Source: Blastococcus sp. URHD0036
Lineage (GTDB): Bacteria; Actinomycetota; Actinomycetes; Mycobacteriales; Geodermatophilaceae
Reading direction: 5' to 3'
Assembly (NCBI RefSeq): GCF_000701365.1
Contig: NZ_JNIK01000004.1
Coordinates: 156,351 to 220,350 of the forward strand
DNA: 64,000 bases
The notes below the pieces were generated by a model. The model was not told where the DNA came from. It saw only the letters and a list, made by a program, of their open reading frames with translations, and made no database searches. Made by a program: the position numbers and the translations under genes. Shown here in pieces: positions 26,302 to 34,755 of this stretch (position 1 is the stretch's first letter; each line of letters begins with the position of its first letter).

Positions 26302-26818
26302 CGATGGAGTGCCGTGGGAGGCCCGACCTTCACACGTGATGACTCAGCGTCAACTGCTTCCCGGCGCGCGGCCTGGACATATACGGCGCCAGTCCGGCGG
26401 GGGCTCACTCTGAGTGAGGTCGGGCGCCGAAGTCTGTGAAAACGCCAGCACCTCGACCCGAAGGCCGGCGTGCATCGGGCGAGGGCCGCGTGGCCACCAC
26501 AGGGCGGCTCGGCCAGGCGCGATATCACCGTCGGACCGATCTGATGCGGTCGCTCTCGTCTCGAAACGCGTGCGATCGACCCCATCCTCCCCACTCGTCA
26601 CAGCAGCCCCGTCAGACCCCCCCATTGCTCACGGCCGGTGTGCACCGTGGTTCGCTGAGTGACGAAAGCCGGCCACCTCGCGAGGGGCCATCACCCGAGG
26701 CCCTGCCCGAACGACGGGGCCGTCGACCACTTGTACCTGACCGTGGAGTCGGGGTGCGTGTCAGGACCGCGCCGACCACCTGCTGGGCGTCATCCCGCCC
26801 CAGAACCCGAGGAACACG
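26302..26818. other. 517-base divergent intergenic region
   Basis: It separates the minus-strand proline-rich gene from the plus-strand TIM-barrel gene. It has more A/T than its surroundings, a CATATAC stretch near 26378, and the dyad at 26404-26418. No convincing gene is present; ORFs in it have random-looking composition. Confidence 0.5.
26404..26418. promoter_or_regulatory. CTCACTC-T-GAGTGAG dyad, candidate operator
   Basis: Perfect 7-base arms around one central base, in the divergent region and about 25 bases from a CATATAC motif resembling a -10 box. Its position about 100 bases upstream of the proline-rich gene start suits control of that gene or both. Confidence 0.4.
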
Positions 26819-28540
26819 ATGACTTCCCATGCCGCTCCCAGGAATCGGCGGCCCCGCACGCGGGCCCGACGACTCCTCCAGATCCTCGCGATCGTGACCG
26901 CAGCGCTGTTGGTCCCGATCGCGGCGGTGGCTGCGACGTCCTCCGCCCGCAGCGGCTCGTCCTCGAGCGGGACGAACCTGTCGCCCAACCCCGTCCTGGC
27001 GTCCGACCTGCGCGGGTTCTCCATCCAGGAGGGAGCCGGCGACCTCCGTCGCGTCGCTGTCACCGACCACGTCGCGGCCTCCTGGGCCGCCCGGGTCACC
27101 TCGTCCGGACCGACCACGCGGGTCCGGGAACCGAACGTGGGTGTCCGCCCCGGTGAGACCTGGACCTTCGCCTCCGACGTCCGGGCCAGGGCCGGGGCGA
27201 GGGCCCAGATCACCGTGTCGTGGTTCGGCCGTGACGGGGCCTTCCTGTCGTGGACGGGCGGGACTGCTCGAGCGGTGAACGACTCGGCCTGGACCCGGGT
27301 CCAGGCCACGCTCCCCGTCCCCACCGGCGCGGTGACCGCACAGACGGTCGTGAACGTCCTGGGCACGGCGAGGTCCGCGACGGTCCGGGTGACCCAGCAC
27401 GACGTGCGGGCTCCTGCGGCGGTCTCCACCTCGAGCCCCCCGCCCGCCGCAGGGACGACGACCCCCTCGACGAGCACCACCACGCAGACCTCGACCCCGC
27501 CGTCCTCCACCGCTCCGACGTCCCGGCCCGCGCCGTCTTCATCGGCGACGCAGAGCGCCGGCACGTCGACGTCCACCCCGCCGTCCAGCTCGACGTCCAC
27601 GCCGCCGTCCACCTCGACGTCCACCTCGAGACCGCCCGCGACGTCCACCCCGCCGCCCGCGACGTCCACCCCGCCGCCCGCGGCGGGAACGGTGACGAAC
27701 CTGCCCGCGCAAGCCGGCGGAGTCTTCTACGGGGGTGGCTCGGGTGCCACGGCCTACGCGCACCCGGGAGGGCTCGTGGTGGCGGGCCGGGACAACTACC
27801 AGGACCCGGCGTTCGAGCAGGTCTCGGCCGGCGGCGGCAGTGTGCTGATCTACCTCGACGCGCTGATCGACAACGACTATGGCCGCTACCACGACATGTT
27901 GATCAACGCGTCGGCCTGTGGTCCTGCGACGTCGCGTTGGCCGGGCAACTACCAGGCCAACGAGTGGGGGTTCCTCAACGACTTCCGCGTCGGATCGGTG
28001 TTGCAGAGCAAGTTCCGGTGCGTGCTCGAGGCGATGGTCGCGGAGAACCCGCACATGGCCGGCTTCTTCGCCGATGACCTCGGCTCACGGTCGTGGTACC
28101 CGGGCGTGAACTGGTCGACCTTCCCGGACAGGGCCGCGTACCGCGCCGGCGCGATCGCACTGACCCAGACGCTGCGATCGGTGGCCGACGCGCACGGTCT
28201 GGTCGTCCTCGTGAACGGCACCTGGTCGGCGAACGACGGCGGCGGGTACCCCGACGCCGCGCAGTCGGGCAACGCCCTGGCCGACGGCGGCTTCGTCGAG
28301 CACCACGACGGCCAGATCGGGTACTTCGGCCCGTACGGCTGCTCGTCCCAGTGGGCCGCACAGTCCCCGATCACGCGTGGCCGGGCGATCAACTTCGCGG
28401 TCACCAACACCTCCGCCGGCCGGACGGAGTACGTGAACTCGGGCTGCTACGCCTACGTCAACCAGCAGTCCGACTACAGCGGAGTGGCTCCCTGGGGCAG
28501 CTTCCATCCCACCGGACTGCCCTCCCGGGTCGCCTCCTGA
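26819..28540 (+). CDS. Secreted TIM-barrel-like putative glycoside hydrolase with N-terminal beta-domain
   Basis: 573 residues: signal peptide or anchor (about 16-40), a carbohydrate-binding-like beta-sandwich (about 52-195, with NLSPNPV and ETWTFASDVRA as in CBM4_9-type modules), a Ser/Thr/Pro linker (about 197-290), and a C-terminal domain (296-573). The last has GLVVAGRDNY, VLIYLDALID, HMAGFFADDLGSRSWYPG (acidic pair near 419-420) and LVVLVNGTWSANDGG, suggesting a (beta/alpha)8 hydrolase of GH114-like type; the catalytic assignment is inference. GAGGAA precedes the ATG. A strong terminator follows, then a lipoprotein paralogue of the C-terminal domain. Confidence 0.8.
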   Translation: MTSHAAPRNRRPRTRARRLLQILAIVTAALLVPIAAVAATSSARSGSSSSGTNLSPNPVLASDLRGFSIQEGAGDLRRVAVTDHVAASWAARVTSSGPTTRVREPNVGVRPGETWTFASDVRARAGARAQITVSWFGRDGAFLSWTGGTARAVNDSAWTRVQATLPVPTGAVTAQTVVNVLGTARSATVRVTQHDVRAPAAVSTSSPPPAAGTTTPSTSTTTQTSTPPSSTAPTSRPAPSSSATQSAGTSTSTPPSSSTSTPPSTSTSTSRPPATSTPPPATSTPPPAAGTVTNLPAQAGGVFYGGGSGATAYAHPGGLVVAGRDNYQDPAFEQVSAGGGSVLIYLDALIDNDYGRYHDMLINASACGPATSRWPGNYQANEWGFLNDFRVGSVLQSKFRCVLEAMVAENPHMAGFFADDLGSRSWYPGVNWSTFPDRAAYRAGAIALTQTLRSVADAHGLVVLVNGTWSANDGGGYPDAAQSGNALADGGFVEHHDGQIGYFGPYGCSSQWAAQSPITRGRAINFAVTNTSAGRTEYVNSGCYAYVNQQSDYSGVAPWGSFHPTGLPSRVAS

Positions 28541-28553
28541 CGACCCCGGGTGC

Positions 28554-28596
28554 CGCGCTGCTGCCGCCGGACCACACGTCCGGCGGCAGCAGCGCG
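28554..28596 (+). terminator. Strong hairpin terminator between the TIM-barrel paralogues
   Basis: Perfect 18-base stem (28554-28571 with 28579-28596) and a 7-base loop CCACACG, 13 bases after the stop codon. One of the most stable hairpins in the window. Confidence 0.8.
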
Positions 28597-28726
28597 TTCT
28601 CGGTCGCTCGTACCGGCCCACCGCTCCGTACGATCGAGGCACAGCCGTGCATCCATGGCGTCGTGCACGCGGCAGGTCGGGACGCACTGGTCCCGCTGCC
28701 GTGGCGGCCGAGCAGGAGGAGCGACC

Positions 28727-29725
28727 ATGGTCGCCGACCGAGGGCGCCGACCCGGCTTCGCGCTGCAGCTCGGCCGGGCGACGTGCGCGGCGGTGTGCGC
28801 TGCGGTGCTGGCCCTGACCGCCTGCGGGAGCGGCCCGGCCTCCGGCGGGCCGCCTCCGACGTCCGCCCTGACGATGGTCCGGAACTCGCCCGCGCAGCCG
28901 GCCGCACTCTTCTACGAATCTGCGCCGGGTGCGACCGCGTACGCGCACCCCGGGGGCCTCGTGGTGGCCGGCCGCGACAACTACCGGGCACGCGAGTTCA
29001 GGGACGTCTCATCCGCGGGCGGCAGCGTGCTCATCTACCTCGACGCGGTCATCGACGACGCGCACGGCCGCTACCACGACATGTTGATCAACGCGTCTGC
29101 CTGTGGTCCTGCCACGTCACGCTGGCCGGGGGACTACCGGGCCAACTCGAACGGGTTCCTCAACGACTTCCGGGTCGGATCGGTGCTGCAGAGCAAGTTC
29201 CGGTGCGTGCTGGAGGCGATGGTGGCGGAGAACCCGCACATGGCCGGCTTTTTCGCCGATGACCTGGGGTCGCGGTCGTGGTACCCGGGCTTCGACTGGC
29301 AGACCTTCCCGGACAAGGCGGACTACCGGGCCGGTGCCATCGCACTGAGTCAGACGCTCCGCTCGGTGGCCGACGCCCACGGTCTGGTCTTCCTGGTCAA
29401 CGGCACCTGGTCGGCGAACGACGGTGGCGGTTACCCCGACGTCGCGCAGTCGGGCAACGCGCTCGCCGACGGTGGATTCGTCGAGCACCATGACGGCGAG
29501 ATCGACTACTTCGGGCCTTACGGTTGCTCGCCGCAATGGGCCGCGGAGTCCCCGGTCACCCGTGGCCGGGCGATCAACTTCGCGGTGACCGACACGGCGG
29601 CGGGGCTGAGTGAGTACGTCGACTCCGGCTGCTACGCCTACGTCAACCAGCAGTCCGACTACGACGGCGCCGCGCCGTGGGGGGAGTTCCACCCCGCCGG
29701 ACTGCCATCCCGCGTCGCTTCCTGA
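28727..29725 (+). CDS. Lipoprotein paralogue of the TIM-barrel putative glycoside hydrolase
   Basis: 332 residues. A lipoprotein signal with lipobox LTAC places the lipidated Cys at about residue 33, so the protein sits on the outer face of the cytoplasmic membrane. The domain from about residue 60 onward is nearly the same as residues 300-573 of the upstream protein: AYAHPGGLVVAGRDNY, RYHDMLINASACGPATSRWPG, FFADDLGSRSWYPG, NGTWSANDGGGYPD. It lacks the beta-domain and linker. ATG 28727 has AGGAGGA 6 bases ahead. Its last 67 bases overlap the convergent methyltransferase gene. Confidence 0.82.
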   Translation: MVADRGRRPGFALQLGRATCAAVCAAVLALTACGSGPASGGPPPTSALTMVRNSPAQPAALFYESAPGATAYAHPGGLVVAGRDNYRAREFRDVSSAGGSVLIYLDAVIDDAHGRYHDMLINASACGPATSRWPGDYRANSNGFLNDFRVGSVLQSKFRCVLEAMVAENPHMAGFFADDLGSRSWYPGFDWQTFPDKADYRAGAIALSQTLRSVADAHGLVFLVNGTWSANDGGGYPDVAQSGNALADGGFVEHHDGEIDYFGPYGCSPQWAAESPVTRGRAINFAVTDTAAGLSEYVDSGCYAYVNQQSDYDGAAPWGEFHPAGLPSRVAS

Positions 29726-30483
29726 CTCCGCCGTCCGGCCATGTACACGGCTGGGAACAGCAGCCGAGCGACACGCAACTGGACCATCCCGTCGATCAGG
29801 CGCCGTCTCGAGGAGTAGAGCGCCGAGTAGTAGGCGTGAGCGACATCGGTGACGGGTCCGATCGTCGCGCAGAGCCGCATGAGCTCCCCAGCGGTGAACC
29901 CGGCATGCGCCCCGGCCTCGTTCGACCAGCGACCGGCTGCCCGGGCGCGCAGATCGGCGACGTTCCACCGGATCCGATCACGGACCGGCGCGTCACTGTT
30001 GATGTAGCCGACGAGTCGTGACTTGTTCGGCGTGCCGATGACGAACGCCCCGCCCGGAGCGAGCACCCGGTGGATCTCGCGCACCGCCTGGCGCGGATCG
30101 CTGATGTGCTCGAGCGCGTGGAACGAGTAGACCAGGTCGAACGACCCGTCGGCGAAGTCGAGGTGCTGCGCGTCCATCACCTGCAGACGCGCGGGGGCGG
30201 AGTCGGCCTCGACGAAGTCGTCCTCGATGTCCACGCCGATCGTCTCCGCACCGAAGTGCCGGGCGAGCACGCCGGCCTCTCTGCCGTCGCCGCAGCCGAC
30301 CACCAGCGCGCGGGACGGATGGCCGAGCCGCTCGATGATGCTGATGACGGCGGCCGTCTTGGCGTCGGTCCTGCTCATGTCGTTCGCCACGGCGCCAGCT
30401 TGCAGGACAGGGCCCGCGCAGAGAGCCTCCAGCTGCGTGCCCGGCATCGGCGTGACGACGAAGGCCCTCAGCGAGTCGATCAC
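29659..30483 (-). CDS. Class I SAM-dependent methyltransferase
   Basis: 274 residues, soluble. Motif I ALVVGCGDGREAG, an acidic loop VDIEDDF, DAQHLDFADGSFDLVYSFHALEHI (motif II/III, with the HALEHI of Methyltransf_11) and LAPGGAFVIGTPN are present. It probably methylates a sugar or lipid-linked intermediate. GTG 30483 lies immediately after a TAGGTT -10-like box, so the real start may be ATG 30447. The C-terminal 30 residues are antisense to the TIM-barrel lipoprotein gene and look unlike a folded domain, suggesting a lost stop and extension. Confidence 0.82.
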   Translation of the reverse strand: MIDSLRAFVVTPMPGTQLEALCAGPVLQAGAVANDMSRTDAKTAAVISIIERLGHPSRALVVGCGDGREAGVLARHFGAETIGVDIEDDFVEADSAPARLQVMDAQHLDFADGSFDLVYSFHALEHISDPRQAVREIHRVLAPGGAFVIGTPNKSRLVGYINSDAPVRDRIRWNVADLRARAAGRWSNEAGAHAGFTAGELMRLCATIGPVTDVAHAYYSALYSSRRRLIDGMVQLRVARLLFPAVYMAGRRSQEATRDGSPAGWNSPHGAAPS

Positions 30484-30584
30484 AACCTATCGTGACGGCG
30501 GCTGTCGCCCTCCGCTCCGGCGCAGGACGGCCAGCGGTCGGCCATCGGCGGATCTGGCGGCTCAACCGGCGAGGGAGTTGCGTA

Positions 30585-32114
30585 GTGAGATCACATGCAG
30601 CGGGCGGCGCGCCGGGCAGGCACGGGACCGGTGGGGTGGGGAACTCCGACGTGTTCATGACAGGTGTCCGCCGCTACTGGCTCGTGGTGCTCGCTGTCAC
30701 CGGGATCGCCGTGCTCGGCGCTGTCTTCGCCACGAAGACGACCGACACCACCTACGTCGGCCGAACCTCCCTGATCGTCTCCTCCAACGACAGGTCGCCC
30801 GACCAGGACGCCGTGCTCGTCCAGGGCTACGTCGCGTACTTCAACGACATCGCCTACCAGCGGGAGCTGGCCGGCCGGGCGGGCGTGCCCGACGGCACCG
30901 AACTCGAGGCCGAGGCTGCTGCAGCGAGCCCCATCATGATCATCAGCGCCTCCGCGTCGGACCGCGCAACGGCACAGAGTTACGCCATCGAGGTGGCCGA
31001 CGGGTTCCGTGAGGACATCAACGGGGTCCGCGCCGACAGCCGGGCCGAGCAACTGGCCAGCTTGCAGACGCAGCTCGACGCGGCGCTGCGCAGCTCCGGC
31101 GCGAACGCCGCGGCCGTCGTGTCCGACCTGCAGATCCGGATCGATCAGATCCAGTCCGACCGGGTGAACGTCCTGCAAGAACTCCAGACCGAGGGCGGAG
31201 TGTCGGTCGAGGAGCCCTCGTTGCTCCGTAACGTCCTCCCCGCCGGCGCCGGGGGGCTGCTCCTCGGGCTGCTCGGGGCCTTCGCTCTGGTCAAGTTGTC
31301 GCGGCGCCTTCCCACCGGAGGGGACGTGGCCGAGAAGGTCGGGCAGCCCACACTGGTGGAGGTCCCGTCATCTCGCGGCAGGTCGGGCGGAGTCCGTCAG
31401 GAGCGCCGGTTGGGCCAGCTGGCCAACATCGTCAGGGGTCGACTCCCCGGTCCCAGTGTCGTGGCCGTCGCCCAACCCGACGCCGGTGTGGCGTCGTCCT
31501 TCGTCGCGCTGAAGATGGCCCGCGAGTGGGCGCGGCAGGGCCATCCCACCGTTCTCGTCAGTGCGGACGCAGGAGGGGTCCTCGACGGCGCGGAGGCGGT
31601 CGCACCGCAGGTCCGGCCGGGCGCCCTCCCCGGGCTCTCGTTGATCCGGCTCACGCCGGGACCGGCCGACGACACGCCGATCCTGTCGGTCAGCAAGCTG
31701 AACGAGCTGTTCCGGCACGAGACGCTCGCCGGACAGTACGTCGTCATCGACGTGCCCGCGGTGGTCGAGTCGGCCGCTGGTCAGGCTCTCTGCCAGGCGG
31801 CCGACCAGACCGTCCTCGTGGTCGACAGCAGGGTGACCCGGGTCGCCACAGCCCGTGAGGCGGTCGCCGTCCTGCGGGAGATGTCGGCTGTCCTCATGGG
31901 GGCCGTCGTCGCGACGGTGGGCAGAGCCGAGCGCGCGGAGGTCGCGGCGGCGCGGGAGCGGCCGGCCGACCCGCCGGAGGACCTGGCGACTGCCGACGAG
32001 CCACCCGGCGATGCCTCCGATCGTGTGGACGGCGCGGAGAGTCCCGAACGCCTGCCGGTCGAGACGACGCCGTCGGCGAGCCGGGGCCCGGGCACTCCCG
32101 CGGAGCCGCGATGA
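30585..32114 (+). CDS. Wzz-like chain-length protein with degenerate kinase domain
   Basis: 509 residues. TM1 (RRYWLVVLAVTGIAVLGAVF), a Wzz-type extracytoplasmic region (YVGRTSLIVSS, YFNDIAYQRELAGRAG) with a coiled-coil-like stretch, and TM2 (LPAGAGGLLLGLLGAFALV) resemble the kinase at 10131. The cytoplasmic P-loop-like domain, however, reads VVAVAQPDAGVASSFVAL where Walker A should be: no GK[ST]. Walker-B-like YVVIDVPAVVE has lost the DxPP pattern. It is probably a co-polymerase without ATPase activity. GTG 30585 has AGGGAG 8 bases upstream. First gene of the overlapping operon to 38230. Confidence 0.82.
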   Translation: MRSHAAGGAPGRHGTGGVGNSDVFMTGVRRYWLVVLAVTGIAVLGAVFATKTTDTTYVGRTSLIVSSNDRSPDQDAVLVQGYVAYFNDIAYQRELAGRAGVPDGTELEAEAAAASPIMIISASASDRATAQSYAIEVADGFREDINGVRADSRAEQLASLQTQLDAALRSSGANAAAVVSDLQIRIDQIQSDRVNVLQELQTEGGVSVEEPSLLRNVLPAGAGGLLLGLLGAFALVKLSRRLPTGGDVAEKVGQPTLVEVPSSRGRSGGVRQERRLGQLANIVRGRLPGPSVVAVAQPDAGVASSFVALKMAREWARQGHPTVLVSADAGGVLDGAEAVAPQVRPGALPGLSLIRLTPGPADDTPILSVSKLNELFRHETLAGQYVVIDVPAVVESAAGQALCQAADQTVLVVDSRVTRVATAREAVAVLREMSAVLMGAVVATVGRAERAEVAAARERPADPPEDLATADEPPGDASDRVDGAESPERLPVETTPSASRGPGTPAEPR

Positions 32115-33691
32115 CCCAGGCTCCTGCCCGGCAGGAGTCGTCAACGGTGCCGGCGCCCGCGCGGGTGTCCGCGCCACGGCTGTGGCTGCGAGGCGGATGG
32201 TCCGAGGCGACAGCCGTGTGCGCCGTGCTCGGGGGAGCAGTTGCCGTCGTCCTCGCACTGCTCGTCGTCGCGCCCGGCCAGCTGGGCCTGCTGGTCCTGA
32301 TGGGCGCGGCGGGGATCCTGGCCGCCGTCCTCGGGCTGCGCAGCCCCGTGCTGGCCTGCGTGTTCCTCCTCGTCACCACGTTCTTCCGGATCGCGATACC
32401 CCCGGGCACCCTGCCGGTCGACCCGTTCCTCCTCGCCTTCGCGGGAGTGCTCGCGTCGACCTGGCTGTGTACCTCCCCCTGGCGACGCCGACCGGGCGCG
32501 GTGCGGCCCGACCCGGTCGCGTGCGCCGTGACCGTGTACGTCGCCTGGAACCTGGTGTCCGCAGTGGTTCCGCATGCCTATGCGGCGGGACCACTCGGCG
32601 GAACGGAGGACTACTCGCTGCTGCGCTTCCTGATCATCGGCATCGTCATGCCCCTCGTCATGTTCCTGGTGGCGCGCCGGGTCTTCGTCGATCCGCGGGC
32701 CATACGCGTCCTGCTGTGGAGCCTGATGGCGGCGGCCGGCTACTCGGCCCTGGTGAGCATCCTGCAGTTCTCGGCACCGCAACTGGTGTGGCCTCGCTAC
32801 ATCGTGGAGTCACCCAACTGGGCCGATCGAGCGGTGGGCGTCTTCAACCAGCCCGTGGTGAACGGCCTGGTGCTCGTCGTCGGGTTCCTGGTGGCGGTGC
32901 TCATCGCCTCCTCGGGCGCGGAGCGGCCCTCGATCCGAGCGCTCGCCGGGGTGATGGCCGTGGCGTTCGTCTACGCCGTGTACCTGACGCACACCCGGGT
33001 GGTGTGGCTCTCCTTCGGTCTGGTCATCGTCCTGGCCATCGCGCTGGCCAAGGGCTTCCGCACCGGATTCGTCGTCATCGGCGCGGCCATCGTGACGGTG
33101 GTGGTGTCGAACTGGTCCACGTTCACCAGTGAGGACCGCAGCGCCGGTGGCGTGGGTTCCCCGGGGGAGATCCAGGATCGGTTGAACACCATGGCGACGT
33201 CGTTGTGGGCCTTCCGGCAGGAGCCGATCGAAGGGTGGGGCATCGGCCGCTTCGTCGCCGTCAACACCTTCCACCACGAGGCGTGGTCGCCGGAGACGCC
33301 GTGGGTGCGGGGCTTCGGCATCTCCTCGCACCTGGACAGCCTCGGCGTCCTCGTGGAGCTCGGCATCGTCGGGCTGGGGCTCTGGCTGGTGGTCACGGTG
33401 CTGCTGTACAGCCGGGTCATCCAGGCGACCCGCCGGCTCCCGGCCGACGGGATGCTCGGTCGCGCCCTCGGAGTGACCGCTCTGCTGTGCCTGTTCGCCC
33501 AGTCGGTCACCGGGCTGACCGTGGACCTCCGGTTCTTCGACTTCCCGAACATCATCGTGATGCTGCTCGCCGGCGCGGCGGTGGGGTGGCAGCAGGCCCA
33601 GTCGCGGGCGGCGCCTGCGCTGCACGTGGCTGACGACGGCCGCCCTCCGCGCGTGCCGGGATCTGCGGTTCCGGAGTGGGCTCGGTCATGA
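32111..33691 (+). CDS. O-antigen polymerase/ligase family protein (second copy)
   Basis: 526 residues, about 12 membrane helices, Wzy/WaaL-like. The large loop contains EGWGIGRF and SSHLDSLGVLVELGIVGLGL, matching the family pattern H-x-x-x-x-x-x-x-E-x-G-x-x-G; the arrangement fits repeat-unit polymerisation. ATG overlaps the stop of the Wzz-like gene (ATGA), implying stoichiometric expression of co-polymerase and polymerase. Long cytoplasmic ends are Pro/Ala-rich. Sequence similarity to the polymerase at 5288 is limited, supporting different polymers. Confidence 0.83.
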   Translation: MTQAPARQESSTVPAPARVSAPRLWLRGGWSEATAVCAVLGGAVAVVLALLVVAPGQLGLLVLMGAAGILAAVLGLRSPVLACVFLLVTTFFRIAIPPGTLPVDPFLLAFAGVLASTWLCTSPWRRRPGAVRPDPVACAVTVYVAWNLVSAVVPHAYAAGPLGGTEDYSLLRFLIIGIVMPLVMFLVARRVFVDPRAIRVLLWSLMAAAGYSALVSILQFSAPQLVWPRYIVESPNWADRAVGVFNQPVVNGLVLVVGFLVAVLIASSGAERPSIRALAGVMAVAFVYAVYLTHTRVVWLSFGLVIVLAIALAKGFRTGFVVIGAAIVTVVVSNWSTFTSEDRSAGGVGSPGEIQDRLNTMATSLWAFRQEPIEGWGIGRFVAVNTFHHEAWSPETPWVRGFGISSHLDSLGVLVELGIVGLGLWLVVTVLLYSRVIQATRRLPADGMLGRALGVTALLCLFAQSVTGLTVDLRFFDFPNIIVMLLAGAAVGWQQAQSRAAPALHVADDGRPPRVPGSAVPEWARS

Positions 33692-34755
33692 GCCCTCGAC
33701 GCGTGCTCTGGGTCTCGACCAGCACGCGGACGCGCGGCGGCGTGGCTACGTACGTCCGGACGATGCAGCAGACCCCCCTGTGGACCGAGTGGGGGATCCG
33801 GCACGTCACGACGCATCGCAACGGTTCGGTGCTGACCCGGGTGACGACCTTTCTGATCGGAGCAGCAGCGTTCCTGCGCGAACTGCTGGTCCGCCGGCCG
33901 GCCGTGGTCCACCTGCACACGGCCTCGTACGGCAGTTTCGTCCGCAAGTCGCTGCTCGCGTGGGCGTCCCGCGGCCTGCGCGTGCCCGTCGTCCTCCACA
34001 TCCACGGTGGTGCCTTCCGGGAGTTCTACCGGTCGGTGCCGAGGCTCCTGCAGCGTTACGTCCGGGCGACGCTGCAGATGGCCGACGCCGTCGTCGCCCT
34101 CGGAGAGACGTGGCAGCGCGTGCTCCACGAGATCGCCCCGGAAGCCCGGATCGCCGTGGTGCCCAACGCGGTGCGGCCCGGCGTGCCGGTGGAGCAACCG
34201 GGCCAGGGGGAGACGGTCCACGTGCTGTTCCTGGGCGACGTCCACGAAGCCAAGGGCGCCTTCCTCCTCCTGGACGCCTGGGGCAGGCTGGGCGAGGAGG
34301 GACGACGACCGCCGGCCGATCTCGTGCTGGCCGGCAGCGGAGCGGTCGAGGAGGCCCGGGCGAGTGTGACGGCCCTCGGCCTCGACGACGAGGTCCGGGT
34401 GACCGGCTGGGTGCCGCCGGGAGACGTCGAGTCCCTGCTGCGGCTGTCCCACGTGCTGGTGCTGCCCTCGTTCCTCGAGGGGCAGCCGATGGCGTTGCTC
34501 GAGGCGATGGCCCACGGGCTGTGCGTCGTCGCCAGCGACGTGGGGGGCATCCCGGACCTCATCGACGACGAGTGCGGTGTGCTGGTCCCGGCGCGCGACC
34601 GGGACGCGCTCACGGCCGCGCTGCAGACCGTCCTCGTGGACGCCCGGCTGCGGTCCCGGCTGGGCGGGCGCGCCCTGGTCCGGGTGCGCGAGCGGTTCGA
34701 CGTGGACGTGGTGTGGCGCGAGATCGACGCCCTCTACGACGAGATCACCGCATGA
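33688..34755 (+). CDS. GT4-family glycosyltransferase
   Basis: 355 residues, GT-B fold. N-terminal VLWVSTSTRTRGGVATYV is the acceptor-side glycine loop, VVHLHTASYGSFVRK and LHIHGGAF follow, then VPNAVRPG, VLFLGDVHEAKGAFLLL and the donor-binding FLEGQPMALLEAMAHGLCVVAS with E-x7-E. ATG 33688 overlaps the polymerase stop (ATGA). The next gene also overlaps by four bases. Linkage and donor cannot be predicted. Confidence 0.92.
   Translation: MSPRRVLWVSTSTRTRGGVATYVRTMQQTPLWTEWGIRHVTTHRNGSVLTRVTTFLIGAAAFLRELLVRRPAVVHLHTASYGSFVRKSLLAWASRGLRVPVVLHIHGGAFREFYRSVPRLLQRYVRATLQMADAVVALGETWQRVLHEIAPEARIAVVPNAVRPGVPVEQPGQGETVHVLFLGDVHEAKGAFLLLDAWGRLGEEGRRPPADLVLAGSGAVEEARASVTALGLDDEVRVTGWVPPGDVESLLRLSHVLVLPSFLEGQPMALLEAMAHGLCVVASDVGGIPDLIDDECGVLVPARDRDALTAALQTVLVDARLRSRLGGRALVRVRERFDVDVVWREIDALYDEITA

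Noticed and set aside
26414..26662. Possible small gene in the 517-base divergent region
   Set aside because: The translation is Arg/Ser/Pro-rich without hydrophobic periodicity; it lies over the operator-like dyad and shows no start signal.
27500..27700. Short tandem repeats of ACGTCCACC type as a mobile element or array
   Set aside because: They encode the Ser/Thr/Pro linker of the secreted protein and follow codon periodicity.
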